Origin: Andrena cerasifolii
Lineage: Eukaryota > Arthropoda > Insecta > Hymenoptera > Andrenidae
Assembly: GCF_050908995.1 (NCBI RefSeq)
Contig: NC_135123.1
Span: 17,298,001 to 17,362,000, forward strand
Reading direction: 5' to 3'
Length of the DNA: 64,000 bases
The position numbers and the translations under genes were made by a program. The notes under the pieces were generated by a model. That model saw only the letters and a list, made by a program, of their open reading frames with translations. It had not been told where the DNA came from and did no database searches. The number at the start of each line of letters is the position of its first letter. Position 1 is the first letter of the stretch. Of this stretch, positions 50,426 through 63,289 are shown one piece after another.

Positions 50426-52362
50426 ATGGACTTTGAGAAGATAATATGTCGAGAAACTGGTGCAAGCCTGTCACAATTCTGCAAAGCTATCGATATTTGG
50501 TGGCGTAATCCTCAGATCGCTAACCGCAGACTTCTCGCATGTGTCGAGATATCGAGTATCGAAATTGACTGTGATATTTTTGAAATTCTCCAACGGATCC
50601 TTGCCATGGATCTTCCACTTTCAACTACGCAACACCACGGGGACAATGCTGCGGAGAAAATGTTATTCGACAGTTTGCGTGTCACTAGCGAACAATCGAC
50701 ACCATCGAGCGACAAGAAGATCCGCTTGTACGTGACAAAACAATTGCCACGCACACCACACATATTTTCCGCTGGCTTTGAGTTTTCATTGTTAGAGAAG
50801 CAAGAGAGTCGGGTGATTAACATTCACAAACCGCTTGAGTTGGATAAACGATCGCTTGGTCCCAGAACGGCCTACATGATACAACAAGAAAAAGATGGTT
50901 ACACGTCCATAAGCGTGTATCGGCCGATGAATATTCCATGCGATCCGAGCGTAGAATGGTTAAAGAAGAAGCTCTTCCCATCTATATCGAGGTGGATGAA
51001 AAGTGAAACGAGGTGCACATCGGCCCCATTGTCTTCGTTAAGTCTCGTGTCACCCGAGAAATATGCGAGATTGTACTGCGAATTGAAGGAAAAGTATGGC
51101 CCAGAATTGGTAAAAAATTGGCCGGAGAATACAGATCCGAAAAAGTTTGTTTACGAGGATATTGCTATTGCTGCTTATCTGTTGTTATTGTGGGAGAAAG
51201 AGAGATTGGAAAGGGGAACTAAAGATTTACAATCATTCCTAGATCTGGGCTGCGGCAACGGCTTACTAGTACATATTTTATGCAGCGAAGGTTATCCCGG
51301 TTCAGGAATCGACTTGCGCAGAAGAAAGATTTGGGACCTGTTTCCGTCCGAGACTCCTCTGCAGGTACGTATCGGCCCATTGGAACAAACAAACAAGTTT
51401 TAATTTGTTATAGAAAGTATGGGCAGGTAGTATCGAATGATTTTGTACAGGTTCGTACCATCGTCCCTTCTTCCGCCACTGTGTATCCGGGAGTTGATTG
51501 GATCATAGGAAATCACTCGGATGAATTGACACCGTGGATTCCAGTAATCGCTGCACGCAGCTCTACCGACTGTCGCTTTTTCTTATTACCCTGTTGTTCG
51601 TACGAACTCGACGGCACCAAATACCAACGATACTGTGCTTCGAAAAGTCAGTACTCGGAATACATCGATTATGTGAGGAACATATGCAACGAGTGCGGTT
51701 TCAAAACGTATATCGACAAATTAAGAATCCCTTCTACGAAACGAATCTGTCTAGTCGGATGGGAAAGTAAGCGCGAAGAGGCGAGCACAAGGGAGAACCG
51801 TATTCAGCAAATGATAAGCGCCAAGATAAGGCTGGTACGGCGAAAAGAAAAGATAAATGATATAGAAAAAGTAAACGAGGGTATCGACGGGTGGACTTGC
51901 GATTTTAAACCGAGAGACGCGGTGGAAAAGGTACGAAACTGTACACAGCTGGACAAAACAATAATCACGACTATCGTTGATATCGTGGCGAAACAATTAC
52001 TCGATCAAGGCCGAATTATATCGCTCGATGAAACGCCTAAAAGAATTTGGAATGCAGGTCGTTGTCTCGAGCTGCGCCAACTCACCGAATCCATTCCAAG
52101 GGAAATTATCATACGGCTGCGAAAAGAATGCGGAGGTCTTCAAACCTTACTAAAAAATCACAATCATGTGTTCCGTGTGGCGCAGGGGAAAGTTGAGTTT
52201 CGAATACTTGGAAGCGAAGGTATTGCTGAAAGATCAAAGAGAAGGAGGAGCTCTCTGTTACCTCGGATGAAATTAAAGGGCTGCTGGTTTCATGAGAATC
52301 ATCCGAACGGTTGTCCTACCACTGAAACAAAATGTAACTACAAACATCAATCACTGGATTAA
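50426..52362 (+). CDS. TRMT44: tRNA(Ser) Um44 2'-O-methyltransferase (TRMT44)
   Basis: TRMT44/Trm44 is the SAM-dependent enzyme that 2'-O-methylates U44 of tRNA-Ser. Two exons, 50426-51364 and 51451-52362, joined in phase 0 over an 86-bp intron, give 616 residues. The SAM-binding loop FLDLGCGNGLL lies at about 271-281; exon 2 begins with the conserved stretch holding DWIIGNHSDELTPWIP and FLLPCCSYELDG. The C-terminus has a CCCH zinc finger (GCWFHENHPNGC, then C-x6-C-x3-H), as in animal members. It is preceded at 97 bp by LYRM9, suggesting readthrough or shared transcription, and is convergent with the zinc-finger gene, their stops being about 270 bp apart. Confidence 0.93.
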
Positions 52363-52429
52363 TCTACTCTGTACTGTGTTACTGTGTCTTATTGTTAGTA
52401 TATTTGTGAAACGGTTAGACGGGTAGAAA

Positions 52430-52435
52430 TTTATT
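52430..52435 (-). terminator. Candidate polyadenylation signal of the ZNF236-like gene
   Basis: AATAAA on the minus strand about 200 nt after the ZNF236-like stop; another is at 52501-52506. Use of the distal one would carry the transcript to within about 70 bp of the TRMT44 stop. Confidence 0.4.
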
Positions 52436-52611
52436 ATATTTTTACATTCATACAAACATCAGTGGACAACGTACCCTGTACATTGAATATGATGGATCGT
52501 TTTATTTGCGAGAACACCAAATACTAACGATTCGTCGTAAACCCCGCGTACCGTCTTATAAGAAGAATCTCGAATCTTATTGCTGCTCGTTGAATCCCAT
52601 TTGATTAAAAT

Positions 52612-52617
52612 AATAAA
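52612..52617 (+). terminator. Candidate TRMT44 polyadenylation signal
   Basis: AATAAA on the plus strand 250 nt after the TRMT44 stop, just before the end of the opposite gene's coding sequence (52634). The two 3' UTRs would overlap antisense. Confidence 0.4.
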
Positions 52618-52633
52618 ATGCAGACAAAAATGA

Positions 52634-55600
52634 CTACTTGAGAAATTCAACGAACGATATGTCGTCCAAATTGAGGGCCTTAACCTCGGTCAAGTTATCC
52701 TGCAGAACCTTCGGGAGGAAGGGTTCACACGTACGTTTCAGTTTCTTCGCGTCAGCAGTGTCCAGCTGATGAACGCGTTTCACGTGAGTTCGTAGATTAC
52801 CTTTCTGGGTGAAGGAATACTCGCAATACGGGCAGTGATATGGTCGATCTCCAGTATGATGTTTCTGATGCATCTGCAAAGTTGACTTTTGAGCAAACGA
52901 TTTCGTGCATAAATCACACTTGTATGGTCTTTCGCCCGTGTGAATACGTTTATGTCTCTCGACTTGGTACGGCTTTGTAAATGTCTTTCCGCAAATGTTG
53001 CACTCTCTCTTGGACGAGCTGCTTTTGGTCACCGTGCTTTTACTACCATTCATTGGTAAGGCTGCTTGGAGAGAGACTTTCGGAAACGGTTCCACCCGAG
53101 TCGAAGAAGCTGCGCCGGCCGTAAGACAATTATTTGATTGCAATTGGTACGATTGAGACGGCGATTGTGGTACTTTTAACATTTGTCCTAGATTCATTGG
53201 ATCCTTGGCATTATCGTTGCTGTTGCCGGGGGAGACATGTAGCGTTGACACGTACGAGGAGTCGGATACGATTGCTGGTCGATGATTATGCGAATTGTCG
53301 ATTGACGTAGACTGTGACAATAACGATTCCTCGGTTTGAATAGTAACAAGGCCATTCGCCAGAAGAAAATGCAAGTTTGCCACTAACTGATTGCCTTCGT
53401 TTACAGAAAGCAACGTGGTGTTACTGTTCGGTATGTTACCGTCCATATCGAAGGTAATTTGATCCGTCAAACAGCCAGCGGTTGCTTCCACGCCAATTCC
53501 CTCCAAATCAGAATAACTCGCGTCCGTCTGCGAGAGCTGCTCGTGGTGTAATTGTTGCACCTCCCCTTCGAAACTGCTCCCCTTCTCTTCAGGTTCTTCA
53601 CACTTGTCAAAGTCAGCTGCAACTTGGGCTATGGCCGTGACTTTTAAATGTTTCTGCTTTCTCTTCGGGCTGTTCCCTTTATGGTCTCGCGTATGCTTCA
53701 GTAGGTGTACCTTTCTATGGCCCGAAGTCCGGAATCTCGAATCGCAGATAGGACATTTGAACGGCTTCGAACCTTAACAAACAACATCATTGATCAATAG
53801 AAAAAAAAATCAATATTGCCAACTGCTTTACGTACAAAATTCTTGGTCTCCACCCACCTGTGTGTAATCGCATGTGGACCTTCAGGCTACCCTTCGTTGC
53901 AAATAAACTGCTGCATACGTGGCAACGGAACGTTTTCTTGCCAGTGTGCACTTTCATGTGAGAATCCAACGTACATTTTACGGCAAAACTTTTGCTGCAA
54001 TAATCACATCTGTACGGTCGCTCACCCGTGTGGGTACGTTCGTGTCTTATGAGATCGCTTGGTTTGCGAAACGTCTTCGGGCAGTATTTGCACTTGTTCG
54101 TATACTCCTTCCGTTCCTTTTCCTCCATCGAAACGTCCTAAGGAATCATTCCGATTTTACCCTCTTACTTTTCCTTCAAAAAATTCAATCTCTCAGAATA
54201 ACAAAGAGGCACGGCGGGCAACTTACTTTTGCTCGATCCATTACTTGCTTTTCGGCTACTGTATCTAGTAGGACCTTTTCAGACACGGTAGAATCCGGAT
54301 CTATCGCAATATCTGTGAATGGTGAATCAACAGTGTGCTGCTGCATAGAGATCTGGACTTGCGCTGAAACTGTACCTTCCGCGGCATCGCTTACTATCGA
54401 ACGAGGCATCTCGTTCCATGCCGCCGAGGTCTCGTGAATTTTACTATGCGAACGCAACTGCGTTCTACTACTAAAATATTTCTCACACGACGGGCACTTG
54501 CATAATCTGTGGAAAAACGAATCGGATGCAAGCGTTAAACGCAACGGCCCGGCCGCCTAGGCTCCAGCAACAATCTCCAATTCTTCGACCAACACTCACT
54601 GTTTATTCACGTGTATCTTCGAGTGCCTGTTCAGTCCACCGTTCGTACAAAATCTCGAGGAACATTTCGTACAACGATACTCTTTCGTCCCACGATGGAT
54701 CTTCAAATGTTCCTGAGGCGAAAATCACAGGAAAGTTCAAGGCAAGCAAACGTGTTATAAACGTCAACGAGAGAGGAGAGGAGAGGAAAACGCGTTTGCC
54801 AATTATTTCTGCGCGTATACCTTTAGCCCAATTGTTGTGAATCCTTGTCGGCTACACACGTGGCACTGCAACGAACATTCTCCTCCACACAGTTCGCTCG
54901 TATCAAGTTTCACGGTTTCCAAAGTGGCCTCGGACGACATCGCGTGCACTTTTGACGGAACCTTCGAAACGTGCGTCGTTCCTCGATACTCTTCTCTACG
55001 CAAATTATACCCGTACACTTGCTATTCATTTGTTCAGCGTTTACTTTTGCTTATCGTACCGAAGAGAACTGCTTTCTACCTACATAATAATGCGTCGAAA
55101 CAAGAATACACGATAGCATAATCAAATAACCAACACTTACGTTAAGAGTATCGGACTGATCGTGCACTCCTCCCGGGCAGTATCCGTGCATCTTCCTTCC
55201 ATTTCCAACTCGTTCGTTATATCTCCCTTTCCCGGCAGATTTTCCTCCGAAATAAATACTACCGTTTGCACACACCTTCCTGGCTGATTATCATTCACGT
55301 TCACGTTCCTAGGCGGGCTAACCGAAACGGAAAGCTGATGCTCCTCTTTCGCAGTTCTGGGTAGTATGCTTATCATATTCGTCGAGTTGCTTGTGTCCAG
55401 TCCGATACTATCCAGTCCAATTTCATTGCCCGACTGAAACATAGAATCTTTCACCATCCACCAGTTCTTTTTAAAGCGAAATTTAAGTATCTCTATCAAA
55501 CGAAAAATTGTATCTCGATCTCACTTGCAACGCGATTTCATCCATTTCAAATGAATCTAACTGCGATGTGAATACATGCTCCTCGGACGGCACCATGTTG

Positions 55601-58600
55601 TTTTCACTGTCACCGTTATTGTTACCGTCGCCGTTACTGTTGTTGTTGTTATTGTTAGCCTCGTAGATGACGTTCAATACAGTTTGTTGCTGTTGCTCTT
55701 TTCCATTATCAAGCACGTTCATATTTTCACTGTTTGAATGCCTCGAATGATTACTTTCCAGACTGAGATTCATCCTGATGTTAAACAACTGTTGATTCAA
55801 CGTTTCTTCAATCTCACGTATGCTCTCCTGTAAAGTAAGACATGGATTTCCCTTCAATTTCTACACCTTATTCTCTACGCTCTGGTATTTCTGTATTTCT
55901 TTATTTCTGTACCGGTGTAAGAGCTTGATCGCCAGAATAAATAGGCAACGTAACTGATCCAGTTTCGTCAGCATGTAACATCTGCGGGTTTTCAAGATTC
56001 GTTATTGAAACTTGCGCAGTATTTTCTGAAAATAGTTACGAATGCGATATAGTTTGGAGAAAGAATTTTTCAATGCCTACAGTTAGCACGATACGTACGG
56101 TTAATAATCGTTGATGTATCGCAGTTTGTTGATACAAGTTGCCTTACTTTCTCTTTCTCCCCGGTTACACTGTGAAATTGATCGGAGAAAGCTTGAGAGA
56201 GAACTGATCCGAGTTGTGGTTGAAACGATATTTCAACCGTCCCAAGATGAGAGGGTATAAAACTATCGGAACGTGTGGAAGATGATGTTGTAACGATAGC
56301 TGTGGTTGCGGTGGTAGTACTAGTGACAGTGAAATTGGAGGAGGGGCAACAAGACGATCCAAGAACCACTTGTTCTTTAGAACTCGACTCGGAATTTGAC
56401 TTTACTGTAGTCCGTTCTTGCATTTCAATTTCTTGTTCTTCTAATTGCTAGAAATGGAAAGGAAGAGAAAAGGAAATTGATAATTCCGGAATAATACGGC
56501 TAGAAATGTTGCGTTTCTGTAGTAGATATTGTACCCGTTGCGCCAATTCCTGTTTATGGATTTTCATATGCTTTCGGCAATTGACGTATGTCTTAAACGT
56601 CTTATGACAATACGGGCACATGAATGGCTTTTTGTTACTGTGAGTAATCAAATGTCTTTTCATGCTACTTTGAGCAGAAAATTTCGCGTTACATATCGAA
56701 CAGCTGTATGGCCTGGAATCCTCGTGCGTATGTAAATGCGACTTCAGAACGCTCTTCGATGTGAATCTCCTAAAAGGATTATCAAGTTATTCCACGTTCA
56801 CCGGATTAAAAATCTCGAGCGATGTCAATGACGTCCTTGACGACTATTATTGAATAGTAACAATACTATGTACACCTGTCGCACTTGGTGCACTTGTACG
56901 GACGTTCCCCCGTGTGTCGAAGATGATGCTGCTTCAAATGGCTGATCTTTCTAAACGCCGCTTGACAGACCCAACACTTGTGCGGCCTAGCTGGATCGGT
57001 CGCCGCGTCAAAAGCACGTTTCTCCTTCGAAGGTACCTGTGCCACGCAGATTTTGTTCCCCGTGTCACTGATGACTAACGGTTCTTGCAACACTACTTGA
57101 GGCACTAATCGTTCCGCTTCTGGGGAAAGCTTCGACTTGCTCTTTGCGTGGGTCTTTGGCCGATTATTAGGATAAGTGTTACTTCCAGCAGCATTCTCAT
57201 CATTACCGGCAACTGGCTTCTTGCCGAAATATTCCTCGGGTTTCGCGTGTAATCTACGACAAGATTCGTGTTGGCTAACTTGATCATACGATAACGATTT
57301 TCCAACGTAAAGCGTAACTGATTGTCAGACCCACCTGGTATGGGCAATCAAACTACCATGGCACGCAAAAGTTCTATCACAAGAGCCGCAAGCGTATTTC
57401 TTAGTGCCTGTGTGGGTACGTTCGTGTGCAATCATAGTAGATTTCAAAGCAAATGACCGATGACAGTGTGTGCACTGAAGATATAGAATATGATAATATG
57501 ACGTATCACGTTGGAAGAAAGGAAAGGAAACTACCCCACCCTACCCTCTCCTATCCTATCCTTACCTTACCTTAAATGGTTTTTCTTGCGTGTGAACGCG
57601 TAGATGTCGTATTAAATCTGACGGTTTTTTAAATTCTTTGTGACAAAAAGTACACGCGTACCACCTCAAGTTTCCCACGCAACGTTGCTTTATCGTCAAA
57701 TATTTTCTAAAACAGCAACAAACCAACGATGTACGGCAGAGCCGAAGAGCTTTCTTAAATTCACGTATTACGAACCTTGTACCGCCATCGAGTGTCCGAT
57801 CCAATAAGGTTACAAAATTGGTACGCGCTGCCAGCTTTTTCGTTTCCAATGTACCTTGGACGAAACGGAGATTTGTGAACGAGAGAGCACTAATTAAAAG
57901 TAAGCTTGTGACGACCTTGCGATCCTCGAGCGAGCTGCGTACCTTCGCAGAGAGTTCTGTTCTTACTGGGAAGACCACTGTTTTTCAACGCCTGCTGTAG
58001 TATATCCTTCTTCGTGGTGGCTCCCGATAGCATACTTGATTCGTAGTTTTGTGCTTTTGTAACTTGACTCGTGCTCGATTCTAAAGACGCCAATTGCGAC
58101 ATCACGCTGTCCACGGTCGCTCGAATGTCCGATTCCATGGTATCGGATGTGGATCCGCCGGTGTCTTTGACAGTGGCATTTTCCTGAAAGTGGTTCATCC
58201 TCAGTTTGGTCGTGCAGCCGCATCGTGCTTGCCTTACCGCTTTCGAGCTATTCGCAGTTTACCTCGTCCACGTCCGTGTGCATGCGCTTCATGTGACCAT
58301 TCAAACTTCCGAGCTTTTTAAATAGGCACGAACAATAATTGCATCCATATATAGGCTCGCCCTCTGGTATATTGTGAACTCTCATTATATGAGCATTCAA
58401 ATTACCTACGAGTAAAGTCGAACCGATGTACAGTGTTAACGTAAGAAAACTGTTCTGTTTCCGGCAATGATGCTCTACGCGTGTTACGTGTAGGTACTAT
58501 GTATTTACTAAGTGTAAGTAATTCCAAAAAGTGATTCGAAGAGCGTGCATGCCACGTTCACTAGAGATTTTCGCCATGTAAACAGAAATAACTCGTATCG

Positions 58601-60683
58601 TGAAAAGGGCGTGTAGGATTACCTTTCTGACTGAACTTGGCGTTACAAAGCCCGCAGGCATGAGGGCGAATACCATTGTGTTGCCATGTATGAATTTGCA
58701 GAGAACTCTTTTGTGTAAATGCACGGGCGCATACTGTGCACTACGGGATTAAACACGAGCCAAGTAAAACAACAGCATTTCAAACTCGATTACGCAGGCT
58801 TCAAGTTGAATTTCTTACCTTGTATGGTTTTTCGCCCGTATGTACCCTAATGTGACGCATCAATTGGCTCGGCTTCTGGAAGGACTTTAAACATATCGTG
58901 CATTTATACATTGTCTTGTGCTTTGCCCCTCTTTTTGTTTGCTTCGCTACTTTTGTCTGTAACTGAAAAACACAATGAATTATAAGCCAGAAATTATAAG
59001 GGTTTGCCAAATATCACTAGCTACGATTGCTATGAACAAAACGATTCCGACTTACCCTGTAATGTTCACGAATGTGAAGCCTGTATAAAGCCGGCTGACC
59101 AAACTGTTTATTGCAAAGTTTACACTTCCGTGCCTCTTCGGTTGTCCACTTTTCTCCATGAAGTTTTAAATGCACGTCTAATTGAGCCTGTTGCGTTCAC
59201 CAATATGCAATTTAAAATCTACGCGCTACTCTATCAGAAATAGTGAACTTTCAAAAGAAAAAGGAATAAAAGAGAAAAATCTGCGTGCCAACACTTTACT
59301 GTAGCATGCCTTGGGACCTTTTTTCTTTTTATACATTAATGCCAAGTTATCCATCCAGACCAGCGCTGTCCAGCGTAGGGGCCCCTCGCGTGTCTGTTTC
59401 CCTTTCCAATCTTTCTTTCGCGCAGCGTGCCTTCCGTTGTCAAGGAGACCGCGCGACGCTACGAAGGCTGCCATGACGGGGTAGCCGGTATCCCCTGACA
59501 ACGCGGACGAGAGGGGGAGAATCCCAAGCTCCCGCGGGAACGACTTTGGACAGCGCTGATCCAGACCTACCATCATGATACTCTATTATCATCGCTTAAA
59601 CTCACTTTAGTCGAGAAAGCATCTTCGCATTCTGTGCAGAACAAATTTTCTTCTCTCTCGTGTAGCAACATATGAGATTTCAAGCTAGCCATTCTTGCAA
59701 ACTTTCTGCCACATTCGGGACATTTCGGTTCACCCGTATTATGCGTCGCCATATGGAGCGTAAAATTTGTCTGGAAAAGTCTGGGTTAGTTCTGACAATG
59801 CTAATGAAAAATCTAAAACAAATGGAATCTCTATTAACTTACTGGTACATTGAACGACGCGGAACATTTTGGACATCGATGTGGTTTCTCCTGCGCGTGA
59901 TTTTCCATGTGCTTTCGATATAATGTTTGCTTCGTAAATTCTTGCTGGCAAATGTCACACTTTGAACACACTTTGCCCTATTATAAAACGGAAAGAGAAA
60001 AATATTAACTCGCTTCAGACCGAGAAATACAATTGTACAACAGATAATTAAATGCACAAGCTAACAAGTTACTTTGGAACAAGTTCCTGTACACTTTCTG
60101 GGTCTTCCCGGACTCTGTCTTCTTGACACGTCAGATTTCTCTTTACAAACTTGGCCATCTTTTTCATCAACCAACAAATCATTGTTATATGGGGAATGAT
60201 ACGCACGAGTTGCCACTTTACATTTCATTTCCACATTTGAACTTGATTTTGAATGTTCAAAAACCTCACAACCATCTTCCATATTTTGCGTCGACTGTTC
60301 AAGTGCTGGTCCATCGACGTCTTCCACGTTAATTTGAAAAAGAGGCTAAAAGGTTGTATAACATAGAAAGAAATTCTCCTCCATGAAATAGTAAAATACA
60401 AAATAAAAGACGACACAAGACATTGCGACGTACAGACTGTAATAATAAGTTGCCACTAAAATCTTTCGCATCCACCAATGACGAAGCCTCGACGCTGTGA
60501 CCAATATATGTGATTGGGGTTGCAACAATTTTCAATACACCCTCCCTGTGTTCTATAAAAATTGTATCATCAAAAGATTTATTTACGAGTGCTCAGAGTT
60601 ATCATATATAGACGCAAGTTTGTTTTACCTGTCACTGCTAGCAGTGTGCGCCCATCTTCGGTGGAAACAAGATTTATCGGCAT
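52634..60683 (-). CDS. ZNF236: 26-finger C2H2 zinc-finger protein, ZNF236-like
   Basis: Predicted DNA-binding protein of 1,857 residues with 26 C2H2 fingers in clusters separated by acidic, Asn- and Ser/Thr-rich linkers. Exons (minus): 60683-60629, 60591-60434, 60345-60073, 59977-59843, 59770-59606, 59187-59056, 58962-58819, 58740-58623, 58405-58263, 58183-57967, 57854-57776, 57706-57571, 57474-57335, 57274-56876, 56769-56535, 56447-56099, 56025-55913, 55827-55525, 55433-55141, 54995-54821, 54712-54600, 54506-54227, 54137-53858, 53772-52634. The frame stays open throughout and many fingers are split by introns. Modules such as CKYCPKTFRKPSDLIRH and CTICLKSFQKPSQLMRH resemble ZNF236; the name rests on finger number and these modules. 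Least certain are the first two exons (a 37-nt intron is needed), exon 57854-57776 and the acceptor at 54995. A hAT-like MITE sits in intron 59188-59605. Confidence 0.82.
59361..59558. mobile_element. hAT-type MITE with perfect 8-bp target duplication
   Basis: Starts CAGCGCTGTCCA and ends with its exact inverse. It is flanked by ATCCAGAC at 59353-59360 and again at 59559-59566. An 8-bp duplication and CAG...CTG ends are the hallmarks of hAT elements. It is 198 bp, GC-rich and has no coding capacity. It lies in an intron of the ZNF236-like gene. The perfect duplication argues for a recent insertion. Confidence 0.85.
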
Positions 60684-60703
60684 TGCCTCCACTTGTGGGG
60701 ACT

Positions 60704-62978
60704 CTGTAATTATACATCCTCTTATTAGTTTGGAAACATGATCAAAGACTAAAGCAATTCCCGTATATGTACAACACTCGTACATAGGGATTGACAATGG
60801 TAACGTATCTTCGAGCACTGTATATATTTACAGGTATCCTTCAACACTCTGAACCCCTCAAGAAATTTCCGGAGCAATTGAAATATTTGATATCGTCTTG
60901 AGAGATGCATAATTCAGTTCTTTAATGAGGCTGACTTTCATCTATACTCTTACGGCGTAAGAGGTTAATGACAGTAAAAGGTGTCGTTAAAAATTCAGAC
61001 GAGTCTTTCGAAGATGTTGAGAAAGAAAGCACAAGATAGTCAGCCATCGAAAGAGCTAAAGAAATGAAGAGAAAAGTATTTTCCGTATCTTGCAAGTCGG
61101 GCGGACACTATTTTTATGTCACCGATTCTATTAATACATAACGAATCATAACGAAAGCTAACGAACATGAAAGTAGTTAAAAACCACATCACCCATCGAC
61201 CACATAAAGATAAAAAAAACACTAATGCACTGACGATGTATAGATTGTATTGAGCCCAGTTGTCACTGCCTTACCGATCTAGAAATTCGAAACTGATTCT
61301 AGTGTCCTCTGTTCATGAACCAAAGAGGAGATATAATAAGAGGCGTCTCTCGACAAGGACAGAAATAATCTGGGGAAATCACTAAGCAACCAATTTAAAT
61401 GCCCATTCGGCAATGATCGGTAAACTTCGGCAATAATCAGCAAACTGCGTTAAGGTTCAAATATTTCGTTTGCAGTGCCCCGTAATTAATTCTAACACGT
61501 TTGTTTTCTCCCTTTTCTGAAAAAAATGGGAACTATCGAATATTTTAGAAACGCTTCCGGCACGTTCGCTCCGCAAGCTATCATAAACTACAATAAACTG
61601 GGAATTTTCCAGGTTAGCATCGCGAATGGGCAAGTTGTCTTTCGGCTACGGCACCCTCATTCCTTTTGGAAACTTGTAGACGTGCGGTTCGGACATTTAC
61701 TTACTGTGTATTGTTTCGCGTGTATGCATTTAAATTAAGTTTTTCCTATATTTCTTTTTTTACTTTCACTTTTCCCTTTCTTTAGTGCAGTAGCCTTTTC
61801 CTTTCTGTGTAAGGTGCTATTACCTCATACTTTCTTTTTTCTTTTCTTTAGTACATATGTTTTATTATTCTTTTACCTTAGTGCATGAATTTCTCCTTTC
61901 TATTTAAATATTATATTCTTCTATTGTGCCTTTTCCCTCTAATACTTATTTGTATTTCTGCTTTCTTTTAAGTACTATTTTCTTAAAAGAAGTCTTTTAT
62001 TACAGTTTCTTCTATCATTTTCACTTTCCCTTCTCTTTTTTCCTTTGTCTTCATTTTTTTACAGCACTTATTACACTTTTAAAATCGAAGTTAATTCCGT
62101 CGAGGATTTTTGCACGAGTCGTTTTATTTCGTATATTTCTTCGATGGGTTTGCATGATTTATTTTATTTGATGCATTTCTTCAATGGGTTTGCATAATCT
62201 GTCTAATTTCAATTTCGTAGCGTTACAATCTGTTTCGAGACTTCACCGGTAACGTTGCACGTGACACGAAAATGGTAAGGGGGCTCGCGAGCCCGCCGAG
62301 CGTGTGACACAAAATTACATTGTGTGAAAGGTCTATCCTATACCTGGTCTGTGGTGACACGAAGTCGCTGATAAAACGATTAAATACCTCCTCCCTCCTT
62401 CACCATTCTGTGTTGCTGTTAACTTAAACGAATTTCCTGATTTAAATGTGCACAGTGCTTGGGCACTTTAGTTGATATGTCTGTCCGCTAGATGACTGCA
62501 AATTTAATCTCCGTTACTATTGTAAAAAGTAAGAAATAATAGTATTGTTGATAAATAGTGAAAAGTACTTACAGTAGTGTAACAGGCTTACATTCTCTTT
62601 TCTCAATAAACGGATAAAGCACTCATTCTCATTAGAATCGTGTAATAAATTATATTGTACTACTTTACGTCTCTTATGTGTACTTGTATAAATCATGTGC
62701 TTGGAATTTAAACGCATTCTTGGTGGATAATAAAATTTGGAAAGTTTTAGTTACAAGACGATTAGAAAGCAGTATACCAATACCTTGTTCGCTGCTAACG
62801 AATACGTGCATGGGTAAAACGGGGTAAAATGACCTGCAAGGCTCGATAAGTTTATATATAGGTACATATTCCAAATATCGCAGCGTTAGATGTTTTGTTG
62901 CTGCTACCGGTGATTAAGTAATGAGAATTTAATAACAGAATGTAAGAGAATATTTTTCTTTTATTACAAAAGTACAAA
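60704..62978. other. Intergenic region between divergent genes
   Basis: Upstream of both the ZNF236-like gene (-) and the LYR/MTRFR unit (+). A pyrimidine-rich stretch of about 340 bp (61738-62080) on the + strand is broken by recurring TTTAGTGCA/TTTAGTACA words. A short tandem duplication of TTTCTTCRATGGGTTTGCAT lies at about 62137-62200. The 71-codon frame at 61526-61738 matches nothing I recognise and is not called. Confidence 0.5.
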
Positions 62979-63266
62979 ATGAGACAAACAATTTTAAAAC
63001 TGTACAAAGATTTATTGCGTTATGGGGAGAATTTAAAATATACAGACAAGAGGTATTTCCGACACAGAATTCGTCAATCTTTCAAAGAGAATAAACAGTT
63101 GGCTGATCAAACAGAGATTGATTTCCAATTACAGGTAAAATAATGCGAATATGTCCTGATTTTCTTATAAAAACGAACCTAACCTAAAACCAAGTGTATT
63201 CGTGTTTACGAAAGTTATCTTTTGCAGAAAGGGCAAAAGCTTTTACAGAATCAACGCGTCGTATAA
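62979..63266 (+). CDS. LYR microprotein of the MIEF1-MP (L0R8F8) type, first cistron
   Basis: A 64-residue protein from exons 62979-63134 and 63228-63266, joined in phase 0 over a 93-bp intron. LYKDLLRYG (residues 8-16) is the LYR motif. LKYTDKRYF, RIRQSFKENK and LQKGQKLL align closely with the human MIEF1 microprotein, which binds the mitochondrial large ribosomal subunit together with MALSU1 and acyl carrier protein. In vertebrates it is encoded upstream of MIEF1; here it lies upstream of MTRFR, in the same terminal exon, with the stop 23 nt before the next start codon. The product probably acts in mitoribosome assembly. Confidence 0.87.
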
Positions 63267-63289
63267 ATATATACTTAATATATAATTCT

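Noticed and set aside
61526..61738. 71-codon frame starting MGTIEYF
   Set aside because: No family resemblance, and it lies in a low-complexity T-rich neighbourhood.
63194..63289. Upstream extension of the MTRFR frame
   Set aside because: It begins without ATG inside the intron of the first cistron and overlaps the LYR coding sequence; the ATG at 63290 starts a good mitochondrial presequence.
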